Source: Hyaloscypha bicolor E
Taxonomy: Eukaryota > Ascomycota > Leotiomycetes > Helotiales > Hyaloscyphaceae
Direction of reading: 5' to 3'
Assembly (NCBI RefSeq): GCF_002865645.1
Contig: NW_020194667.1
Location: forward strand, 62,001-126,000
Length of the DNA: 64,000 nt
This document shows positions 56,428 to 64,000 of the stretch, in pieces. Position 1 is the stretch's first letter; every line of letters begins with the position of its first letter. The notes beneath the pieces were generated by a model. The model saw only the letters and a program-made list of their open reading frames with translations. It searched no databases and was not told the origin of the DNA. Made by a program: the position numbers and the translations under genes.

Positions 56428-59400
56428 CAGTGTATCAAATGAATAGAGTAAAATAGAATAATAGCCGTTATTCTATTTTATTCAAGTATAAACCTCGTTA
56501 TTTATATTTTATTCATATATTATTCAAGTTATTCATGAATATTCATGAATAACTTGAATAACGCACGTGATCTGTGCACGTGATAAGCTAGCTTAATTAG
56601 GTAAGGCCTCGGGTGGTCCCGCACCTGGCGCCACCTCACTAGCCAATCAGGTAGTAGTGGCACTTGGTAAGCGAATCGAACCTCAATAATACTTCCAAAA
56701 CCTCCGTAAATTATAATTATATTAAATTACTAATATAGGAGCTAAAAATTAGAAATTGAAGAACTAGAATCTCCGGACTAAAGCAAACCTTTATAATCAG
56801 AAGAATTATAAAGCAGACTTTAGAATATTAGAACTTTCTATAAGAATATATCGTTTTTCTCGAATTCACTTCTTTCTTATATTTTAATTACTTATAAAAA
56901 ATTAACCATTACTCTTATTATATTACTTTATACTATATATATCCTTATATATACTTAATATACTCGAAAATGTCTCAAGACTCCTTAATCAAGCTTAATA
57001 TAAATCAAAATCACCCCGATTTCGAATTAAGACTACTTAATAAGCAAGCTTCTCTTTTTAAGAAAGGCTATTTAAAAAAGACGCTAAATCCTATATAAGA
57101 GAATATCAAGGACCTCCGTATATATACTATTAAGTATATAATTAGAGGATATTTGTAAGTTAATATATTAATTTTTAATAAATTTTTTACTAACTAATCT
57201 AATAGTAAAATATGGCTTAATTAATAAATATATACTTCTATAAGTAATTATTACTCTCATTTTCGGCATTCCCATAGATTTATAGATCTTAAGAATTTTA
57301 AAGATAGTAATAATAATAGTAAATTATTTTATTATTAATTAAAAAGAAATATTTACTAATATATTTAATAGATAAAAGTAAAACTTCTAGTCAAGTCTTA
57401 CAAATAACTATAACTAGCCTTTTTAATAAGTAATCGGGACAATGAGAAGAAAGCTTTATTATTAATTACTTTAAGAGATTATTATTAAATTTTATTATTA
57501 ATAATAATATCTCTTTTCGGGCTATTACTACTTCAAGCTTTAAAAAGCTAATATCTTATTTAAATTAGTAAGCTTTTATTACCTTATTCTTTATTTATAT
57601 ATATACTAGTATTTAATAGTCAAGTACCTGCTATATACTCGAAGGCTCTTATAGATAAGCTTAAGTTATACTATATTAAAAAGAATTTAAATATTAAAAA
57701 AAAGTTAAAAGAGAATATTAATTCTTAAGAAACCTTCTCTATTATTTTAGATACTTGAATAAGTATAAATTAAAAGGCCTTTCTTGGAATTATTATATAA
57801 GTTTATATATTTTAATAATTATTAAGTAAAATATATACTAATATATTATAAATACTTTATAAATAAGGATTTTAAATTAAAATCTTATTTATTAGCTATA
57901 AAAGATTTAAATAATATATACTCCGGTATTTATATGCTTTCTATTTTATTAGAAGCTTTAAAACAATATAATATTAAATATAATATTACTAGATAAGTAA
58001 TTTAAATTTAATTTAATTATATAATTACTAATTTTTTTTTATTAGTATTACTCGAGATAATACTGGCTTAAATAATACCTTATTAAAGGCTTTTATAAAG
58101 CATTATAATAAGAAAGGTATTAAATTTCAAGGAGATATTCCTTATATAGTTTATATATTAAATCTAGTAGTTCAAGATATTTTAAAAGCTCTTATTAAGA
58201 ACGATTATAATACTTCTTATTCTATAGATTTATATAAGTAAGAAATAAAAGAACTTGAAGATAGAGAAGAAGAAGAAGGAAAACAAGTAATAAGTAAGTT
58301 TCCTATATAATTTATAAGAATTTTATTAATAAATTCTAGATTTATTAATTTAGAGAAAGGTTAGAAAGACTATTATAGGTCTTAAATATAACCAGGAAAA
58401 CCAATGACTATTAGAAGCTCAGATTAAAGCTTTTAATATAGAAAATACTCGATTCCCTTAACTTAATAAGTAATTAATTCTTTAATTATTAAATTATTAA
58501 TTAATACTAATTATTTATAGATTAAAAATATAGTAGTCTTCGACTTATTATATATTAAAGAACTTTTTATATATATATAAAGCTATTAAGGTAGTTATTA
58601 ATAGCTCTAACTTAAAGACTTTTAAAATAAAAGTCTAGTTTTAACTAATATTAAAATTACTTATTTAAATAATATTTTAAATATAATTTCAATATTTATT
58701 AAGGCAATAACTAAGTTATAAGCCAAAAACTATTCTACTATATATTATATTATACCTAAAGTATATAAAATATATAATAAATTAGAAAATTTCAAAAAAG
58801 AATTTAAAGTAAGTCTTTTCTTAAATTCTTCTTATATTATTAATATTTTTATACTAATATTTAATAGAACAAAGCATTTATAGATACTATAAATAAGAAT
58901 ATAGCTAAACTTCGAAACTATTATCCTAAAACAGGTATTTTAAATAATAAAAATAAAGTTTTATATTTGGCTCTTATTCTTAATCCTCGAATTAAATAAG
59001 AAGAATTAACTAGTATTAGCTTATCTAGCGGTATATCTTCGGATATATATAACAGATTAAAGACTAATTATAACATATAAGTACTTCCTTTTATTAGCTT
59101 TTAGTATTTTAATAACTAATTTTTAAATTTAGATATAAATATAATTATAATATATCTCAAGCTAGATCCAATACTTCGGATATTAGTATGGCCAATTCCG
59201 ATTCCGATTCTAGTAGCTCGGATATATATATTATTAATTTGTCCTCTAAAATAGAGAACGAATTAATAACTTATTTAGAAGAAAAAAGAGAAGATAAAAA
59301 AATAAGTAAAACTTTACTTAAATTCTATTAAATATCTATCCGATATTCTCTTAATATTTTTTAATATATTAGTACTAATATATATATAGACTAAGCCCTT

Positions 59401-59949
59401 AGACTATTAGAAGTCTAATACCGCTAGATTCCCTGTATTAGCTTTAATAGCTAGGAAATATTTAGGAATTCCGGCTTCCTCGATAGCTAGTAAGAGGTTT
59501 TTTTCTTACGGTGCTCTTATTATATCTAAACTATATAATAAACTTAATAAGAGTACTTTTAAGATAATATCTTGCTCAAAAAGCTGGGGGTTATTTCAAG
59601 ATAAATTAGAAGAGGCTAAAAAAGAAGAGAAAAACCAAGATTCTGAGGAGTATAATCAGTTTATTATTATAGAAAATTGATATTTAAGTAGCCTTATATA
59701 AGTTCTAGCTTAGCTTATATAAGGCTGCTTAATAAGTACCTTAGTTCTTTTTTTTTAAATTTAAATATATGTCGATTTATAATGATCCCGTGACTTCCAC
59801 GTGATTATTCATGGTTATTCATGTTATTCATGAATAATTATTCTATTTTACTCAAGTTTTTTAAGCTACTCGTTACTTATATTTTATTCAAGTTATTCAT
59901 GAATATTCATGAATAACTTGGATAACTTGAATAATCCTTTAATACACTG
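56428..59949 (+). mobile_element. Full-length hAT transposon (3522 bp) degraded by RIP-like mutation
   Basis: It begins CAGTGTATCAAA and ends TTTAATACACTG, an inverted terminus with one mismatch, flanked by the 8 bp duplication TTCGGGAA. Subterminal ATTCATGAATATTCATGAAT repeats occur at about 56528 and 59890. Between these lies a mutated transposase. The AT-rich body, many TAA/TAG stops and few remaining CpA sites are the pattern expected after C-to-T RIP. Intact duplications and termini show that it inserted whole. Confidence 0.9.
56970..59680 (+). pseudogene. RIP-ruined hAT transposase
   Basis: Starting at ATG 56970 (MSQDSLIKLNINQNHPDFEL), blocks of hAT transposase are still readable through many stops. 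These are DT-stop-ISIN-stop-KAFLGIII around 57750 (Trp codons now stops); FKLKSYLLAIKDLNNIYSG around 57875; TRDNTGLNNTLLKAFYKAL around 58045; DIPYIVYILNLVVQDILKAL around 58130-58190; and the C-terminal dimerisation region RFPVLALIARKYLGIPASS, IASKRFFSYGALIISKL and SCSKSWGLFQ at about 59430-59600. It ends at 59678-59680. No functional protein is possible. Confidence 0.85.
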
Positions 59950-59957
59950 TTCGGGAA
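59950..59957 (+). repeat. 8 bp target-site duplication, right copy
   Basis: TTCGGGAA, identical to 56420-56427. Confidence 0.9.
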
Positions 59958-60060
59958 GAGGAAAACAATTTTTGGCTAGGGGAAAACATGTGTCATACTG
60001 GGTAAATTGTCTACTCTAAAGCTATAGTGGAAGAAATAATATAGTTCTAAAAGAAGGCTA

Positions 60061-60405
60061 TTATATAATTAAAGGGACGGCTGTTATATCGTGGCCCGAC
60101 GCATGGGATAGGAGTCTAGGACTTGTGCTCAGAGAGCCAGCGAGTGAGGCTAGTTTGGTTGGTTCTCCACCCTCAATTTCTCCTAAAGACTCTCCGTATT
60201 TAGCCCAACATAAGCCACAATCTGGTTCGGTGGAAGTAGTCTCTTCTACTCGGCCTACTCGCCCAAGCTCAGATATGAAGGCGAGTGTTCTTGCATTTTC
60301 GGCCTGGTAATATTGCTTATCGCCATCAGTATCCAGGTCTCCCGCAAATGTGTCAAATGTGTATTGTGTAGTGCAGAAATTGAAGCAGACGCTGGTCCAT
60401 CGCAA
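60061..60405 (-). CDS. Orphan ORF of 114 codons on a non-RIPped island
   Basis: The ORF begins MRWTSVCFNFCTTQYTFDTF and has protein-like composition with ARTLAFISELGRVGRVEE, EPDCGLCWAKYGESLGEIE and LASLAGSLSTSPRLLSH. It lies between a RIPped transposon and an AT-rich tract but keeps normal base composition. I do not recognise a domain. It may be a fragment of a repeat-encoded protein or a recent arrival. The opposite strand has a shorter open shadow. Confidence 0.3.
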   Translation of the reverse strand: MRWTSVCFNFCTTQYTFDTFAGDLDTDGDKQYYQAENARTLAFISELGRVGRVEETTSTEPDCGLCWAKYGESLGEIEGGEPTKLASLAGSLSTSPRLLSHASGHDITAVPLII

Positions 60406-61263
60406 TTGGAGCTCAGGAGGCGACTTACTAAATCTCTTTAAAATAATTTATTTTACTAATTGTCTCTTACGAAGATTGCGGCATAAAGTGACGGGATTAC
60501 AGGGCATTTACGCTCGCGTAGTAGTCTTAGCGGACTCCAGGGTGTGGTTTAAGGTAATATGCCTGCTATAAGCCTTGTAACTCTAGGCTTAAAGCCCTAA
60601 AATAGGACTGTGAGACATCCACAAGGTTATGGAAGATCTTCAAGGTTATAGTGCTGCTGGCAGAGCAACTATAGGGATCGGACGCTATGAGAGTAGCTAT
60701 TACAAGGCCCCTTTAGGGACTCTGCCCTTGTAAGTACAGGGGATATGCCTTCTAAAGGTGTGGTACCCCTTGTTTATAGTTTATAGCGTGCTTATAGGGG
60801 AGTAGCCTGGAAATATAGGGGCTTTAGTAGGTGAGTGTGGTAGAAAGCGGCCTGAACGTGAACCCGCTGTACAGATGCCCGGTTATCTCGTTATTATACT
60901 TTATGCCGCAATCTTCGTATACCTATTTCTGCTAATTTTCCTAAAACAAGTAGTAATTGTGACGGCGGGATCAATGCAATGGTCGAAGGCTCAAAGTTCA
61001 AAGAATCTCATGTATTGGAAAATACTAAGCTATGGAACAAAGTAGGGAGGATGCCTCGACCTTTAGTATTATTCCGTCCAAGCAATTCCGGCTTAGCTTC
61101 GTTTTGTGCCTGTTTCCGATATCCTGTCCTTGGCAGATCATGCCCTTACGCCAGCCGTCACACTTCTCTTAGTAAACCTCTTATTCTATATAATTTCATT
61201 TTTAGTAAACTAATTATTAGTAGGCTTAATAGTAATAGAAAAAGGCAAAAATTAGGTATTTAA
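60406..61263. other. Mixed-composition island, no gene recognised
   Basis: Short repeated words such as AGGGG, TATAGGG and CTTGTAAGTA occur at 60560-60850, which could belong to an LTR or untranslated part of a transposon, but no matching second end is visible. The open frame at 60979-61263 has no domain. Confidence 0.3.
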
Positions 61264-64000
61264 AATATATATTCCTGAAATAATAATAATAAAATATTAT
61301 TCTATATAGCTATAAATATACTAGTATAATATATATAGAAATAGAAAGAAATAAAGAATTAAAAGATATAATAAATAAATTAAAAAGAAATATAATAAAT
61401 TAATAAAAGAATTAGTAAAATCTATAATATTATAGAATATAATATAAATAAATAAGATATAATAATATAAAGAAATAAGAATTAAGAATATATTTTTAAT
61501 AAGGCTATATTATAATATATAGAATAATTTCAAAATAAAAGAAAGTATATAAAAATAAAGATATATTTAGAATATATTAGTAAATTTATTAGTTTTAGCC
61601 TCTTTTAAGGCCGAGATTCTAATATTATATAATTATTAAATCGGGACCTATTATAAATCCCGAATTATATTTAATCTTTTATTATTAAATAGGCTTATCT
61701 AATTAGGTAATTAGAGAGCTAATTAAGCTATTACTTATATTAGGAAATAGGCTTTTATATTACTAATATTAGAAAAAATAGCTATAATTACCGAATTTAA
61801 TATAAATATTCTTAATAAGCTAAATAATATATATAATAAATTCTTAAAATAAAAAACCTTTATTAGAAATAGAATTAAACTAGAATTAACTAAAGAGAAA
61901 CTAAAGAACTATTAAGCTAATAATAGAAAATTCGAAAATATTATTAAAGGCATTACTAAAGGCAAATAAAAGAAGCTTAATAAGATTAAGATTATAATAA
62001 ATAGTTTAGAAACCAAGAATTAGAATAGAATTATATTATATAATAAAGCCTTTAACTAATATATTAATAATATCTATAATAACCTTAATAAAAATATTTA
62101 TAAAAAGTTATATTTCCTTTTTAAAATAAAAGCTTTAGTATATAAGGCTATTTAATTAATTAATAAAGCTATTTTGAAATATATTAAAAATAAAAAATAT
62201 TAGAATATTAGTATATATTATAGTATGTATTACGTATACGGCTAGTTACGTAATATATACTATACTCTTATATAGTAGAATAGCTAATAAGGCTTCTAAC
62301 CTTATTATTATACCTTTTAATCTAATTACCTATATAGTAAAGCTATTTCCCTATATATACGTCTATTAGTCTAAGCGACTCGTAATAGTATATTTACTAA
62401 ATTAGATATTATTAAGGTATTTAAGTATATTAAAACTATTTTAAAACCTAAAGAATTAGTTTTTAAGCTATTATTAGCTAATAATCTTAAGGCTAGATAA
62501 TATATTTTTAATATTTCCGGAATCTTTATTAAAGAATATTATAATAATAAATCTTTCTCTAACTTCTATAATAAGCCTAGAAAATAGGCCTTTATTATAA
62601 TTTTAATAGTAATTTAATTAGATCTAACTAATAAAACTAAAACTAAACTAATAAAACCTATTATTAATATTAATAATAAAACTATTTAAGAATCTAGTAA
62701 AAAAAAGAATAAACTAAATCTAAAACTTCTAATAAATAATACAGATTTAAATACTAGTCTAAATATAAGATTAGTAATATAATAAGAAATAAAATAAAGA
62801 AAAGTAAAAAAGAGATATTATCTAGAAAGCTAAAAACTAAAAAAAAAAAGAATATTAATAATATTAATAATATATCTAAGTATTATACTTATAAGATATT
62901 AGCTAAATAGAAATTAATACTTAATTATTAAAATAACTATATCTTTAAAAAGTTATATAATAGTATTCTGGAACTTATTTGTAAATAAAAATATTATAGA
63001 ATTATTAATAGATTTTTTAAAACTTTTTATAAAATATATCTTTAGTAATTTACTAATGTTTTTTCTATTTAAATAATTAATATTAAGCTTATAAATATTT
63101 TAAAAATAGTTATTAAAATCTATAAAGTTATTAAAAATAAGAAATATATTTCTATTATTTAGATATATAAGAAAATATAGGATTTCTTTTTAGAAAATAA
63201 AGAAATTATAAACTATAAATATAAATATCGGATTTTTAATTAATTTTATTCGAATTTATAGTTCTAATTTAATACTATAGCTTCTATTCCTAAATTTAGT
63301 ACCTTTAATCTAAATATAAATAGCTATATTTATAAAAAGAATTACCTAAAATAAATTAAAATACTTAATATCTAAAAGCTTTTAATAAAGAAAATAGAAA
63401 TATTATAATTTCATTTCTAAAAAAACAAAATATCGAAATCTAGAAATCTAGATAATAGCTATTTTATTTTAGTTTTTTAATTCTTAATAGCAGATCTTTT
63501 AATATAACTTGGATTTTATAAAATATTAGCTAAATATTTTATTTATCTAATTATTTACTCTTAGCTAGCCCGATATTATATTTCTAGAAATATTAATTAC
63601 TATTAGTATAAAGGAAATACTAAGAATCTGGCTATTATTAAAGCTCTAAATAGTAAGTTTTTTTTAGTAAGGAAAATCGGAATATTAGCTATATTTTCTT
63701 TATAAACTATAAGAAGGTAGTTTCTTTTAATAAAAAAGTTCTTAAGAGTATTAATTACTTTTCTATCTATAATAATTTCAATTTAGAAAATATAAAGAAG
63801 TTAAATAAATATCTAATAAAGAAAGAAGGAGAAAAGTATTTAAGTATAGTAAACTTAACTAAATAAATAGATATTTTTAGCTAGATAATTTATAAATTTG
63901 GAATTATAATTAAAGAATAATTAAAGAATAGCTTAATAATAATCTATTATTTAAAAAGTCTTTTATTATAATTCTAATAAGCCTAATTACTATTTAGAAT
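61264..64000. repeat. AT-rich, RIP-degraded repeat tract running off the right edge
   Basis: The sequence is dominated by TATAAT, AATAAA and TTAATA words with stops in every frame. Occasional longer readable stretches (for example around 63570-63720) suggest a former transposon coding region, but I cannot decide the class. It is the type of AT block that makes gene-poor isochores in RIP-active fungi, and the continuous extent suggests it goes on beyond base 64000. Confidence 0.7.

Noticed and set aside
61264..64000. Assignment of the AT-rich tract to a copia, gypsy or LINE class
   Set aside because: Mutation is too heavy to see reliable catalytic motifs by eye, so only a RIP-degraded repeat is claimed.

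Overview
This window is nuclear DNA from a filamentous ascomycete (Pezizomycotina; a Leotiomycetes-like fungus is a guess only). The signs are genes split by many 43-160 bp introns, HET-domain proteins, a Zn2Cys6 regulator, a DUF3716 protein, a multi-PAS hybrid histidine kinase, a GPI-anchored Cys-rich protein, and AT-rich, stop-riddled repeats of the kind left by repeat-induced point mutation (RIP). I saw no rRNA, tRNA, CRISPR or prokaryotic operon structure.

Layout. 0-4 kb: 5' part of a large minus-strand RasGAP-like gene running off the left edge. 5.7-20 kb: an accessory stretch with an intact HET-domain gene, a conserved membrane-protein gene, a decayed STAND/NACHT-type N-terminal gene, a regulator combining Zn2Cys6, bZIP-like and C2H2-like segments, a 5'-truncated HET relic and a lone retrotransposon-gag-like ORF. 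20-27 kb is almost gene-free apart from one small conserved ORF. 27-51 kb is the gene-rich core: a divergent DUF3716 / GH128 pair, an MFS drug-transporter gene with lesions, a divergent pair of a GPI-anchored 8-cysteine protein and a large ectodomain membrane protein, a ketopantoate-reductase-like gene, an FAD monooxygenase, a hybrid histidine kinase, a frameshifted NmrA-like gene and a METTL25/RRNAD1-like methyltransferase gene. 51-56 kb holds two tandem related F-box-like pseudogenes, one carrying an hAT-type insertion with a perfect 8 bp target duplication. 56.4-60 kb is a complete but RIP-ruined hAT transposon, also with a perfect 8 bp duplication. After a short non-RIPped island the window ends in an AT-rich RIP tract (61.3-64 kb).

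Most exons were joined by hand from splice signals and reading-frame continuity. Where I give exon limits, the phases add up to an open frame. Four of roughly fifty inferred introns need a GC donor instead of GT, which is unusually many. No single coordinated pathway is evident. The strongest themes are self/non-self recognition genes in different stages of decay, signalling and regulatory genes, and transposon damage next to an AT-rich block. The most unusual items are the three-part DNA-binding protein (14.3-17.1 kb), the GC-AG introns, and a transporter gene in which former coding sequence may now be read as an intron.
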